Positions 52,866-61,975 of a stretch of DNA of 64,000 bases are shown here, in pieces (positions within the stretch are counted from its first letter, which is position 1; the number at the start of each line of letters is the position of its first letter). The translations under genes and the position numbers were made by a program. The stretch is taken from positions 25,032-89,031 of the forward strand of contig WGLR01000018.1 of assembly GCA_016125475.1 (NCBI GenBank), given 5' to 3'. The notes below the pieces were generated by a model, which did no database searches, was not told the origin of the DNA, and saw only the letters and a list, made by a program, of their open reading frames with translations. The stretch comes from Betaproteobacteria bacterium. Lineage in GTDB: Bacteria; Pseudomonadota; Gammaproteobacteria; Burkholderiales; Ga0077523.

Positions 52866-53858
52866 TCAGAACCAGACGCGCAGTCCTGCCACCAGTCGCG
52901 TCTCGCTCGTGCGTTCGCCTGCGTCCCGGGCCAGGCGCCGGGTGTCTCCGAACGTGCCGGCCCACTCGACGCCGAGATAGGGAGCAAACTGGCGGGTGAT
53001 CTCGTAGCGCAGACGCATGCCTGCGACGACGTCGGACAGACCGTTGCCGATCCCGCGTTCGGGATCGTCCCTGCCGTAGAGCCTGCCCTCGAGCCGTGGC
53101 TGCAGGATGAGGCGCTGCGTGATCAGCAATTCGTACTCGGCCGACAGGCGCAGGGCCGAGCGGCCCGCCGGGCCGACGTAGGCCGTGGCTTCGACGTCGA
53201 ACCAGTACGGCGCCAGTCCCTGCACGCCAACGGCCAGCCAGTTCCGGTCCGGACCGGAACCGTTGTCGTGGCGAATGCCGAGCTGGCTGTCCCAGTAGCT
53301 CGCAAAGGCATGACTCCAGAGCAGCTCGGTGCGGGCCGTCTGCAGGTGACGCCGGTCGATGTCTCCTTCGCCCTTGAGCGTCGCACGGTCGTAGTCGCGG
53401 CCGTACCAGCCCTGCACGTCGTAGGTGGCCGAGTTCGTGTCGGTCGTGCGTACCGTTTCGAGGCGATTGACGAGCAGGGAACCGAAGCTGTGTTCATCGG
53501 CCATCCGCGGGCGCGGGATGGGACCGAAGTCCTGGCCCTCGGCGTAGGCGTCCGGATCGCGAGCGCCGGGCGGCGGGCTGCCACCCTGCATGGTGCTCGT
53601 ACCACTCATGCCGCTCATGCTGCTCATGTCGTGCGAGCCCTGCATGTCCTTCATGTCGTCCATTCCGTTCATGCTGCCATTGGCGGACGATGTCGCGGCC
53701 GGTGCGTCGTGATTCATGCCGGCCATGTCGTCGTGGTTCGTCGTCGGCATCGTCTCGCCGGTGTCCGTGGACGTCTGTGCCCAGGCTCCGGGGAGCGCAC
53801 CGACGAGTACGGCGGACGCGATGGCGGCGCGGGTTGCGCGGGAAACGGCTTTCTTCAT
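52866..53858 (-). CDS. copB: Copper resistance protein B (CopB), outer-membrane
   Basis: 330 residues. Signal peptide (IASAVLVGALPGAWAQ), Met/His-rich segment (about 35-95: MAGMNHD, MNGMDDMKDMQG, MSSMSGMSG), then the CopB beta-barrel domain (LLVNRLETVRTTD, DVQGWYGRDYDRA, LQTARTELLWSHAF, FAPYLGVEWAGTFG, LVAGLRVWF). ATGA overlap with copA, so coupled. It binds copper at the outer membrane. Confidence 0.92.
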   Translation of the reverse strand: MKKAVSRATRAAIASAVLVGALPGAWAQTSTDTGETMPTTNHDDMAGMNHDAPAATSSANGSMNGMDDMKDMQGSHDMSSMSGMSGTSTMQGGSPPPGARDPDAYAEGQDFGPIPRPRMADEHSFGSLLVNRLETVRTTDTNSATYDVQGWYGRDYDRATLKGEGDIDRRHLQTARTELLWSHAFASYWDSQLGIRHDNGSGPDRNWLAVGVQGLAPYWFDVEATAYVGPAGRSALRLSAEYELLITQRLILQPRLEGRLYGRDDPERGIGNGLSDVVAGMRLRYEITRQFAPYLGVEWAGTFGDTRRLARDAGERTSETRLVAGLRVWF

Positions 53859-55528
53859 GACACCACCACCTCGCGGAACATGCCCGCGTCCATGTGGAAC
53901 AGCAGGTGGCAGTGCCAGGCCCAGCGACCCGGGGCATCGGCATTGACCAGGAAGCTCACGCGCTGGGCCGGCTGCACGGCGATGGTGTGCTTGCGTACCT
54001 GGAAGTCTTCGTCCGGCGTCAGTAACTCGCTCCACATGCCGTGCAGATGCATCGGGTGGGTCATCATCGTATCGTTCTGCAGGGTTACCTTGAGTCGCTC
54101 GCCATACCGGAAGTGCACCGGGGTCGAGCGCCCGAATTCGACCCCGTCGAAGGACCAGGTGTAACGCTCCATGTTGCCGGTCAGGTGAAGTTCGATCTCA
54201 CGGGAGGCCTCGCGCGGGTCGAGGGCACCGCCGCGCGTGTGCAGGTCGGCGTAGGTCAGAACCCGCCGGCCGTTGTCGCGCAGTCCCACACCCGGGTCGT
54301 CCAGGTTGGTACGCGGCGTGTTCACGCGCATGTCGACGCTCGGCCCGTATTCGGTGCGAGCATGGTGGACGACGGACGGGTCACCCGACATGTCGCCCAT
54401 CATGTCCGCCATGGCGAGCGGCACCACCGCGTCGACCGCCGGCACGGGGGCGGTCAGGCCCTGTCGGGTTGCCAGCGTGGCCTGCGCGTGACCGCTGCGG
54501 TCCATGGACTGTGCGAATACCGTGTACGCCTCGTCTTTCGGAACGACGACGACGTCGCAGGTCTCGCCCGGACCGAAGCGGAACTCGTCGACCGTGACCG
54601 GTTCCACGTCCTGTCCGTCGGCCTGCACGATCGTGAACGGCAGGCCGGGGATGCGCACGTCGAAGAAGGTGTTGGCGGCGCCGTTGATGAAGCGGAGCCG
54701 CACTCGTTCGTCGGGGCGAACGAGACCCGTCCAGTTGTGCGCGGGAGGCCTCCCGTTCGCGAGGAACGTGTAGGTCGCACCGGAGACGTCGGCCAGGTCG
54801 GTCGGGTTCATCCGCATCTCGTTCCACATCTGCCGCTTCGCCAGCGCAGCGCGCACACCGTGGTTCGCGACGTCACGAAAGAATTCCACCGCCGTGGGTC
54901 GGTTGTAGTTGTAGTAGTCGCTCTGGGCCTTGAGCTTGGCGAATACGCGAAGGGGGTTCTCGTCCGTCCAGTCCGAGAACTGGATGACGTGTTCCCGATC
55001 GACTCGGATCGACTCCCCCGCCGCGGGCTCGATGACGATCGCGCCGTACATGCCGGTCTGTTCCTGCATGCCGGTATGGGAGTGATACCAGTACGTGCCG
55101 TGCTGCCGCACCCGGAAGCGGTAGGTGAACGTCGAACCGGGCGGAATGCCCGGGTAGCTCAGGCCCGGGACCCCGTCCATCGGGGACGGAAGCAGGATGC
55201 CGTGCCAGTGGATGGATGCGGAATCCGGAAGTCGGTTGGTGACGCGGATGGTGACCTCCTGGCCTTCCTTCCACCGCAGTGTGGGGGCCGGCAGGGATCC
55301 GTTGATGAGCGTGGCCATGCGCGGGGCGCCCGTGATGTTCACCGGTGCCGGTTCGATCACGAGATCGAACTCGGTGTCCGAGAGAACCGGGACCCCCGTA
55401 TCGGCCTCGGCGAACGTCCGCGTGGGCCAGGGTGCGAGCCCGGCAACGATCCCGCTCGCGGCGAGGCCCTTGACGAAGACGCGCCGCGTGGGGCTCCGGA
55501 CGGCGGGTGAGGCGGGAAGAATGATCAT
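53855..55528 (-). CDS. copA: Multicopper oxidase, copper resistance CopA/PcoA-type
   Basis: 557 residues with a twin-arginine signal (SPTRRVFVKGLAASG). Copper sites: HWHG and HSHTG in domain 1, HPMHLHG and HCHLLFHMDAGM (T1/T3 ligands) in domain 3. Met-rich MADMMGDMSGD in the middle. Exported folded by Tat, it oxidises Cu(I) in the periplasm. First of copA-copB-cytochrome after the DUF411 gene (12 bp upstream); the DUF411 gene and copRS diverge across a CopR box. Distinguished from the ATPase of the same symbol by function. Confidence 0.93.
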   Translation of the reverse strand: MIILPASPAVRSPTRRVFVKGLAASGIVAGLAPWPTRTFAEADTGVPVLSDTEFDLVIEPAPVNITGAPRMATLINGSLPAPTLRWKEGQEVTIRVTNRLPDSASIHWHGILLPSPMDGVPGLSYPGIPPGSTFTYRFRVRQHGTYWYHSHTGMQEQTGMYGAIVIEPAAGESIRVDREHVIQFSDWTDENPLRVFAKLKAQSDYYNYNRPTAVEFFRDVANHGVRAALAKRQMWNEMRMNPTDLADVSGATYTFLANGRPPAHNWTGLVRPDERVRLRFINGAANTFFDVRIPGLPFTIVQADGQDVEPVTVDEFRFGPGETCDVVVVPKDEAYTVFAQSMDRSGHAQATLATRQGLTAPVPAVDAVVPLAMADMMGDMSGDPSVVHHARTEYGPSVDMRVNTPRTNLDDPGVGLRDNGRRVLTYADLHTRGGALDPREASREIELHLTGNMERYTWSFDGVEFGRSTPVHFRYGERLKVTLQNDTMMTHPMHLHGMWSELLTPDEDFQVRKHTIAVQPAQRVSFLVNADAPGRWAWHCHLLFHMDAGMFREVVVS

Positions 55529-55540
55529 GCAGCTGTCCTG

Positions 55541-55981
55541 TCAGTGATGAGCGTAAACCCTGCCGGTGCGGTCGTTTCGCACCGGCGGGGTGTCGTAGGC
55601 AGTGGCGCGCGGACCGCCCATGCCCGGCGAGCCCGGTGGCATGGCGGGCACGGCGATGCCGACACCCGCGGGGCGCCGGGCGAGGCGCTTCCTCACGTCG
55701 GCTGCCGGCTCGTGACCCTCGATCGCGCAGGGGCCTGCGCTCGCGCTGTGGCAAGCTCCGAAGCCGTCCGGCATTCCCGTGGCGGCACGCGCAGCAAAAG
55801 GAATCGGGAGTTCGTGCACCGTGACACCGATGCCGCCGACTCGCATGTGTTCCACCCACCCGGCGCAGCACCGGCGGTGAGGGCTCTTCGTGACCTTGGC
55901 CGTGGGTCCGGCGGACGCCTGCGCGGCGGCAGGAACGAGGCCGTACATGGCGAACTCCAGTCGACGTGTCGTGCGAGTCAT
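55541..55981 (-). CDS. DUF411 family metal-binding protein with degenerate CxCC motif
   Basis: 146 residues. The DUF411 features are present: [54 protein letters not shown]. In typical members the first segment reads TCGCC; here it is HRRCC, so one of the Cys is replaced by Arg. ATG 55981; a 20-residue N-terminal segment could be a weak signal. It opens the cop operon and is likely a periplasmic copper-binding or chaperone protein. The ligand set is smaller than in most members. Confidence 0.85.
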   Translation of the reverse strand: MTRTTRRLEFAMYGLVPAAAQASAGPTAKVTKSPHRRCCAGWVEHMRVGGIGVTVHELPIPFAARAATGMPDGFGACHSASAGPCAIEGHEPAADVRKRLARRPAGVGIAVPAMPPGSPGMGGPRATAYDTPPVRNDRTGRVYAHH

Positions 55982-56007
55982 TCTGCCGACCGACACCTAA
56001 CCGACCT

Positions 56008-56034
56008 CTGACACCGGGATTACATTCGTGTCAG
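56008..56034. promoter_or_regulatory. CopR box at the divergent cop/copRS promoter
   Basis: Contains GATTACA-TTCG-TGTCAG (56018-56034), the reverse complement of the heavy-metal OmpR-type consensus CTGACA-N4-TGTAATC, and also CTGACAC-N13-GTGTCAG spanning 56008-56034. It lies 27 bp from the DUF411 start and 67 bp from the copR start, so both operons can be controlled. Confidence 0.7.
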
Positions 56035-56100
56035 GTTGAAGCCAACCGTGCTCCGACAGGGGAGAATCCGTGGCAGCGAGAAGAGCAGGGGCAGCACCGC

Positions 56101-56778
56101 ATGAAGATCCTGATCGTTGAAGACGAGCAGAAGACGGGCGATTACCTCAGGATGGGTCTCCAGGAAGCGGGATTCGTCGTAGATCTCGCACGGGACGGCA
56201 CGGACGGCCTGCACCTGGCGCTCACCGGCGAATACGACCTGATCGTGCTCGACGTGATGCTGCCGGGGCTCGACGGCTGGCAGGTACTGGAGTCCGTACG
56301 TCGTGGCGGGCGCGAGCTGCCGGTACTGTTCCTCACCGCGAAGGACGACGTTGCCGACCGCGTCAAGGGGCTGGAACTGGGCGCGGACGACTACCTGGTG
56401 AAACCGTTCGTCTTCGCGGAACTGCTTGCACGCGTGCGCAGCCTGCTGCGGCGCGGCCGGAGTCGCGAACCCGACACGCTGCACGCCGCGGATCTGGAAC
56501 TGGACCGCCTGCGACGTCGTGTCGTCCGGGCAGGGACGCGAATAGACCTCACCGCGAAGGAATTCTCGCTGCTCGAACTCCTGATGCGGCGCCAAGGAGA
56601 GGTGCTGCCCCGGTCGCTCATCGCCTCGCAGGTGTGGGACATGAACTTCGACAGTGACACCAACGTGATCGAGGTCGCGGTGCGGCGGCTTCGGGCCAAG
56701 GTCGACGATCCGTTCGAGCCGAAGCTGATCCGGACGGTGAGGGGGATGGGATACGTGCTCGAGGTTCCCGGAACGTGA
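56101..56778 (+). CDS. copR: Heavy-metal response regulator CopR/CusR-like (OmpR family)
   Basis: 225 residues: receiver with phosphorylated Asp51 ([13 protein letters not shown]), Lys in LVKPFVF, and an OmpR-type winged helix ([44 protein letters not shown]). It binds CTGACA-type boxes and activates copper resistance genes. ATG 56101. Stop overlaps the kinase start. Confidence 0.93.
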   Translation: MKILIVEDEQKTGDYLRMGLQEAGFVVDLARDGTDGLHLALTGEYDLIVLDVMLPGLDGWQVLESVRRGGRELPVLFLTAKDDVADRVKGLELGADDYLVKPFVFAELLARVRSLLRRGRSREPDTLHAADLELDRLRRRVVRAGTRIDLTAKEFSLLELLMRRQGEVLPRSLIASQVWDMNFDSDTNVIEVAVRRLRAKVDDPFEPKLIRTVRGMGYVLEVPGT

Positions 56779-58259
56779 TGGGAGGCGCCTCCATCACGCG
56801 GCGCATCGCGCTGCTCTTCGGTGCCGTGTCGGCGGCGGGTTTCCTCGCGCTCGGCAGCTATCTGTCCGCCGCTCTGGAGCGGCATTTCATGGCCATGGAC
56901 AGACAGACGCTCGCGGCCGCGGCAAGCCGCATCCAGCGTGTCATCGGTCGATCACTCGCGGAAGCCCCGGGCTACGAGGGCCTGCACGCACGTCTGGACG
57001 CGCTCATGGCCGGTCACGACCGCGTTTCGATGTGGCTCAGGCTGCACGACGGCCGGCCGGTCGTGGTCGACGCTCCGATGGCCTACCCGGCCGCCCAGGC
57101 CGCTCCGCTGTTCGCGTCGGGCGGCGCCGCACTGCCGGCGCTCTTCAGCTGGCAGGCACCGGGCGGACACTACCGCGGACTGGCACTCCACATTTCGGTG
57201 CCGCAGGGCGCTCCTCTCGATGCGCTCGTGGCGATCAGCATTGAGCCGCACGAGCGGTTCATGGCGCTCTTCCGACGGGCCATGTGGGTATCGGTGGCGG
57301 GTGCGATTCTCGTGGCCTCGCTCCTGGGTATGGCGATCGCGCGAAGCGGACTCCGCCCGATGCGCAGGCTGACCGATCTCGCGCGACGCGTGTCGACGGA
57401 ACGTCTCGGCGAGCGTCTCGACACGACGAACCTGCCCGAGGAACTCACGGAACTGGCGCAGGCCTTCAACGAGATGCTGGAGCGCCTCGACGACGCCTTC
57501 CGGCGTCTCTCCAACTTCTCGTCGGACATCGCCCACGAGCTGCGTACGCCCCTCAGCAACCTTCTCACGCAGACGCAGGTCGTCCTGTCACGGTCGCGCA
57601 GTGTCGAGGAATACCGTGACGTGCTCGCGTCGAATGCCGAGGAACTGGAGCGGATGAGCCGCATGGCGGCGGACATGCTCTTTCTCGCCAAGGCGGACAA
57701 CGGTCTGGTGCTGCCCGAGAGCGAACGTGTCGACCTTCGCGTGCAGGTGGAAGAGCTCTTCGAGTTCTACGAAGCCCTGGCCGAGGAGAAAGGGGTCACC
57801 CTGGTGCTGCACGGCACTGCGGTCGTGGACGGTGACCGGCTCATGCTGCGGCGGGCCCTGAACAATCTTCTGTCGAATGCCCTGCGGCACACGCCCCGGC
57901 ACGGGCGCATCCGCGTCGCGTTGAAGAAGCACGCCGACCGGGTCACCGCGAGCGTCACGAACACCGGCACGCCGATCGGCCCCGTCGATCTCGATCACCT
58001 GTTCGACCGCTTCTACCGTGCCGACTCCTCCCGCACTCGCAACGGAGAAGGCGCCGGCCTGGGGCTGGCGATCACCCGGTCCATCGTGCGGGCCCACGGC
58101 GGCAGCGCGGAGGTGCGCGCGGAGGCTGACGGCAACACCTTCGTCCTGACATTCCCGCTGGCGCCACCACGACGACCTGACCTCCGGCCGGGCACGACGC
58201 CGGAATCGACGGATGACCAGCGACCATCCCGTCGCCTCGCCGTGCCGGCACGCAAGTGA
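56778..58259 (+). CDS. copS: Heavy-metal sensor histidine kinase CopS/CusS-like
   Basis: 493 residues: TM1 near residues 8-28, periplasmic sensor of about 150 residues, TM2 (MWVSVAGAILVASLLGMAIA), HAMP, H-box SSDIAHELRTPLSNLLTQ, N-box NNLLSNALRHTP, and GEGAGLGLAITRSIV. Start shares bases with the copR stop. It senses periplasmic Cu(I)/Ag(I) and phosphorylates CopR. The sensor lacks an obvious Met-rich motif. Confidence 0.92.
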   Translation: MGGASITRRIALLFGAVSAAGFLALGSYLSAALERHFMAMDRQTLAAAASRIQRVIGRSLAEAPGYEGLHARLDALMAGHDRVSMWLRLHDGRPVVVDAPMAYPAAQAAPLFASGGAALPALFSWQAPGGHYRGLALHISVPQGAPLDALVAISIEPHERFMALFRRAMWVSVAGAILVASLLGMAIARSGLRPMRRLTDLARRVSTERLGERLDTTNLPEELTELAQAFNEMLERLDDAFRRLSNFSSDIAHELRTPLSNLLTQTQVVLSRSRSVEEYRDVLASNAEELERMSRMAADMLFLAKADNGLVLPESERVDLRVQVEELFEFYEALAEEKGVTLVLHGTAVVDGDRLMLRRALNNLLSNALRHTPRHGRIRVALKKHADRVTASVTNTGTPIGPVDLDHLFDRFYRADSSRTRNGEGAGLGLAITRSIVRAHGGSAEVRAEADGNTFVLTFPLAPPRRPDLRPGTTPESTDDQRPSRRLAVPARK

Positions 58260-58419
58260 GTTCGGTCTCCCGACGCTCACCGACGTCATCCGCGATCAGC
58301 GCACTGCTGCATGTCCGTGACCGGAGACGGCCCGACGCGTCCTTCTCCGCTCGGCCGGGGGCCCGGGCGTGATCCGCGATCGCCCGGGCGGCTCCCTGCG
58401 AGCGGAAGGGACCCCGAGA

Positions 58420-58869
58420 TTACTTGTCGGAATCCGTTCCCATGTGGTCGTCTCCCATGCCACCGCCCTTGCCGCCTCCCATTCCACCCATGCCGCCCAT
58501 CATCCCCTGACGGTCCATCATCATCTGCATCATCATGTTCATCATGTTCATGCGATTCTCCATCATGTGCATGCGCTGGTCGCGGGACATGCCTCGGGTG
58601 TTCGCCATGTGGTTCATCATGCCCATGCCTTTCTGCATCGCTTCCCGATGTTCGTCCATGAGCTTGGCGCGCTCGTCCGGGGTCTTGGCGTTTGCCATCT
58701 GCTGATGCAGTTCCTGCATTTCGTGCATCCAGTTCTGATAGTCGTCCTGGCTCATCGCCCCGGCGTGGTGTCCCTGGCCGGTCCCGGCGTCCTGGGCCGC
58801 GATGGCCAGCGGAACGCCGAACGCGAGGATCGATGCAGACAGTGCGGCAGCAAGAGTCTTCCTGGTCAT
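58420..58869 (-). CDS. Met/His-rich periplasmic protein (Spy/CpxP-like, copper-binding)
   Basis: 149 residues: signal peptide (ALSASILAFGVPLAIAAQ), then a helical segment with LMDEHREAMQKGMGMM and a dense Met region of MxxxM and MM pairs (MMENRMNMMNMMMQMMM), ending in Gly/Met and acidic residues. The start ATG 58869 has GGAGG 7 bases before. Likely a periplasmic copper sponge or chaperone induced with the cop system. About 880 bp upstream is free of genes and includes a partial CopR-like site. Confidence 0.82.
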   Translation of the reverse strand: MTRKTLAAALSASILAFGVPLAIAAQDAGTGQGHHAGAMSQDDYQNWMHEMQELHQQMANAKTPDERAKLMDEHREAMQKGMGMMNHMANTRGMSRDQRMHMMENRMNMMNMMMQMMMDRQGMMGGMGGMGGGKGGGMGDDHMGTDSDK

Positions 58870-59749
58870 GATGTGACCTCCTGTGACTTGGGATGGTGAA
58901 ACGATGGTCCCGCCAGGGGACCGATGGACACCCGTCCACGCGAGCATGGGCGAGGTGGCATGCGAGAGCGCCGGCCCGGTCGGCGCCCCGACGTGTACAC
59001 GGATGTGCGCTGTGTCGCGGGGCAGGCGCGACGTGTCGATCGTGCGGCGACGGTGCGACGGGGCCTGCACGTGCCCGAGGTCGTCGACGGAGATCCCACC
59101 GGACCGCGTCGGCGGCGCGCTCGTTCGTCGATCGTCCGAGTCGCCGTGCCGTACCCCGAGTGTGCCGTCCGATCGTCCATCGTGTGGTTTCCCTTGCCGG
59201 TGCGGAGCATTCCGAGAACATGTGTGCGAATGTTCCAAGTATGGGGAGGAGCCACTTGCCGCTACATTACCCACGGATTACGGTGATGTAATCTTTCTCG
59301 GCGGGTGCGCCCCGGTATGCGCGGCACCGGGATCGTGGCGAGGTCGCCCGGCCATGGCATACGTCGGGCGGGTCGGGCGTGCGTCGTGACGTCCGGGCTG
59401 CGCCTGCCCCGACGCCACGAGATCATGGTCGGCAGGCTGACCCGGGCCGGCCGCTGCGCGGCGGAGCCGGGACGCGATGAACGCAATGGGCTCGCGAGCC
59501 GGGGTTGCCGGCGCGGAGCCGGCGTCAAGCCCCGCGTGGATACTGGGTTTCCGGGGATCGGCGATGTTCTTCCACCAGTCGATCCGCCAGGGTCAGGAAG
59601 GTGGTCGGGAACGGGGAAAATCCCGGTTCACGCTTGGCCGGAATCGCCGGAATCGAACTCGGAGTGGTGGCCACCAGCGATCGGCCGCTTCCTGGCGGTG
59701 AGAACCTGCTCGCGAAATGCGCTCGCAGGGTGATCGAGAGGATCCTCAC
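58870..59749. other. 880-bp gene-poor region with a partial CopR-like site
   Basis: No reading frame is convincing. TTGCCGCTACATTACCC and ATTACGGTGATGTAATC (59262-59293) form an inverted TACATTAC/GTAATGTA-like element with TGTAATC halves, like the cop boxes at 52000 and 56018, and could drive the Met-rich gene from about 400 bp upstream. The part from 59400 to 59720 shows degenerate GC repeats (GGCCGGAATCGCCGGAATCG near 59635) and no gene. Confidence 0.4.
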
Positions 59750-60694
59750 TCACTCCGCGCGGGCAGAGGTTGCGCGCGTCATCGGCGCCTGCTTCGGCCG
59801 GCTGTCGGCCAGGAACGCGGGGATCGCCCTGGCCAGAAAGTCGTAGACACGCCGCACGACGGGCCTGCCACGGATCTCGCGGTGCACCGCCAGCCAGCAA
59901 GGCAGCGGCGGGATCTTCAGCATTGGCAGGATCGGGCGCACGCCGGGCCATTGCGGGATCTGGTACTCGGTGACAAAGCCAATGCCGGCGCCCTCGGCGA
60001 CCAGCCGTCCGTAGGCTACCTGGTCATCGGTGCGCAGCGCGAACGCCTCGCGCGCAACGGCGTATCCCGTCGCGCGAAAGCCGCGCACGATGTCATCGTC
60101 TCGGTCGAAGCCGATCAGCCTGTGGCGCAGCAGATCTTCCGGTCGGCGCGGCGTGCCCGCCCGCGCCAGATAGTCGGCGTGCGCGGCGGCCACGATCGCT
60201 ATCTCGCCCAGCTTCTTCGCGACCAGCGATCCCTGTGCGGGACGCACCATGCGCACCGCGATATCGGCTTCGCGGCGTAGCAGATTGCTCAGGGCATTCG
60301 ACGCCACCAGCTCTATCTCGATGCCGGGCTCGCTTTGCTGAAACTCGGCGAGAAGCCGAGGCAGAAGCCACGCGGCCGCCACGTCGCTGGTCGTCACGCG
60401 CACGGTGCCGGTGTCGATTGCACGCTGTCCGGCAAGCGCCTGCGCCAGCGCACCGGCGCCATCCGCCATCGTGCGCGCCGGGCCGGCGATGGCCAGCGCC
60501 AGCGCAGTGGGGGTGACGCCGCGCCCGGTTCGCTCGAACAGCGGTGCGCCGAGCTGGGCTTCGAGCTCGGCGACGTGTCGGCTCAGCGTCGGCTGCTGGG
60601 CGCCGACGGTGCGCGCCGCGCCCGTCAGGCTGCCGGCGTCGAGCACGGCCAGGAAGCTGCGCACCAGGGCCCAGTCGAAGCGAGGTTCATCCAT
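59750..60694 (-). CDS. LysR family transcriptional regulator
   Basis: 314 residues: winged helix at the N-terminus (FDWALVRSFLAVLDAGSLTGAARTVGAQQPTLSRHVAELE) and the two-lobed effector domain (VTTSDVAAAWLLPRLLAEF to the C-terminus). It diverges from the NmrA-like gene, separated by 100 bp with a palindrome at 60710-60729, the standard LysR pattern of control of a divergent gene. Effector unknown. Confidence 0.9.
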   Translation of the reverse strand: MDEPRFDWALVRSFLAVLDAGSLTGAARTVGAQQPTLSRHVAELEAQLGAPLFERTGRGVTPTALALAIAGPARTMADGAGALAQALAGQRAIDTGTVRVTTSDVAAAWLLPRLLAEFQQSEPGIEIELVASNALSNLLRREADIAVRMVRPAQGSLVAKKLGEIAIVAAAHADYLARAGTPRRPEDLLRHRLIGFDRDDDIVRGFRATGYAVAREAFALRTDDQVAYGRLVAEGAGIGFVTEYQIPQWPGVRPILPMLKIPPLPCWLAVHREIRGRPVVRRVYDFLARAIPAFLADSRPKQAPMTRATSARAE

Positions 60695-60709
60695 ACGGGA
60701 GTGTATAGC

Positions 60710-60729
60710 TTGTCTGCAGTTGTAGGCAA
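60710..60729. promoter_or_regulatory. LysR-type operator between the LysR and NmrA-like genes
   Basis: TTGTCTGCAGTTGTAGGCAA, an imperfect palindrome with 7 of 10 base pairs symmetric and a TTG...CAA outer frame of T-N11-A type. It lies 16 bp from the LysR start and 66 bp from the divergent start. Confidence 0.5.
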
Positions 60730-60794
60730 TTGTCGAATGGCGTTCCCGGATCCAGACTGCGAGCCATCGTAGACCTCACATATCGGAGCCAACC

Positions 60795-61793
60795 ATGAGC
60801 CGTCCCGCTGTCCTCGTCCTCGGCGCCAATGGCCGTTTTGGTCGCGCTGCGGTGAATGCCTTCGCCGCCGCCGGCTGGCGCACTCTGGCGCAGGTGCGCC
60901 GAGCGCCCGCGTATCGTTTGCCGCACGGGGCGCAGTCCATCGACTTGCCACTCGACGAACCCACCACCCTGTGCGAGAGGGCGGCCGGCGCGACGGTGGT
61001 CGTCTATGCGGTCAACCCGCTGTACACGCGCTGGGACGCCGAGCTGATGACGCTGTTCGGGCAGGGGCTGGCGGTCGCCGAGTCCCTGCGAGCGCGCCTC
61101 ATGTTCCCCGGCAACGTATACAACTACGGGGAAGACATGCCGCCGTTGCTGCGCGAGGACACCCCGGCGCAACCCACGACGACCAAGGGTCGCCAGCGCG
61201 AGGCGATGGAAGAGATGCTTCGCGAACGCGCGCTGCGGGGGCTGGACAGCGTGGTCATCCGCGCCGGTGATTTCTTCGGCAGCGGTGCCGGATCCTGGCT
61301 CGACCAGGTGATCGCCAAGGACATTCGGCGCGGTCGCATCGTCTACCCTGGGCCGTGCGATCTGCCGCACGCCTGGGCCTACCTGCCTGACCTGGCGCGC
61401 GCGTTCGTCGCCGTTGCGTCCAGGCCGGCCCCGGGCGGCTTCCAGCGGCTGAACTTTGCCGGCCACACGCTGACCGGGGATGATTTCGTCGGCGCGCTCG
61501 AGCAGGCCGCCAGCGAGCTGGGCCTCGCCCCCACGCGTGGCTGGCAGGTCAAGGGCTTCCCGTGGCCGCTGATCCGGGCTGGTGGGTTGTTCGTCCCGAT
61601 GCTGCGCGAGCTTTCACGCATGAGTTATCTCTGGCGCGTGCCGCACGCGCTGGACGGCACGGCGCTGACGCTGGTCGCCGGACCGCTGCCGGCGACACCC
61701 ATCGTCGCGGCCCTGCGTCAATCGCTCGTCGAGCTTGGCCACGCTCCGGCCCGGCTGGCCGCGGCGGACGGGAGTCGGCCGTCACCAGCGTAA
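60795..61793 (+). CDS. NmrA-like NAD(P)-binding Rossmann protein
   Basis: 332 residues with VLGANGRFGRAAVNAFAAAG (dinucleotide motif), VYAVNPLYTRWD, MFPGNVYNYGED, and RAGDFFGSGAGSWLDQ. This is the atypical/extended SDR family of epimerases and NmrA-like redox sensors; no YxxxK at the usual place is clear. Divergent from LysR. Function undefined, perhaps modification of a small molecule or NAD(P)-redox sensing. Confidence 0.82.
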   Translation: MSRPAVLVLGANGRFGRAAVNAFAAAGWRTLAQVRRAPAYRLPHGAQSIDLPLDEPTTLCERAAGATVVVYAVNPLYTRWDAELMTLFGQGLAVAESLRARLMFPGNVYNYGEDMPPLLREDTPAQPTTTKGRQREAMEEMLRERALRGLDSVVIRAGDFFGSGAGSWLDQVIAKDIRRGRIVYPGPCDLPHAWAYLPDLARAFVAVASRPAPGGFQRLNFAGHTLTGDDFVGALEQAASELGLAPTRGWQVKGFPWPLIRAGGLFVPMLRELSRMSYLWRVPHALDGTALTLVAGPLPATPIVAALRQSLVELGHAPARLAAADGSRPSPA

Positions 61794-61863
61794 TGACGGA
61801 GAAGGGTTCCAGCATGAGCGGACATCGAGGGGCGTGGACCTTGCGTCGGGTCACTGAAGTACT

Positions 61864-61879
61864 GTGGCACCGGTGTCAC
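61864..61879. repeat. 16-bp near-palindrome in a convergent gap
   Basis: GTGGCACCGGTGTCAC lies in the 182-bp gap between the NmrA-like gene and the convergent Fic gene, one mismatched pair. No T-tract. It may aid bidirectional termination. Confidence 0.3.
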
Positions 61880-61975
61880 GAATGGACCGGGTGACTCGTG
61901 GGCATGGCGCGGGGAAGCGCAATGCACTGACCGGGCGCGCGACCGGGAGCAGAGGTTCGGGCACGCAGGTACGCC

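Noticed and set aside
58884..59260. Minus-strand extension of the Met-rich protein by about 130 residues
   Set aside because: The extra part is Arg/Thr/Pro-rich and precedes a clear Shine-Dalgarno and signal peptide at 58869.
59477..59750. Short frames near 59.5-59.7 kb
   Set aside because: Mutually overlapping on both strands, repeat-rich, no domain, and no ribosome-binding site.
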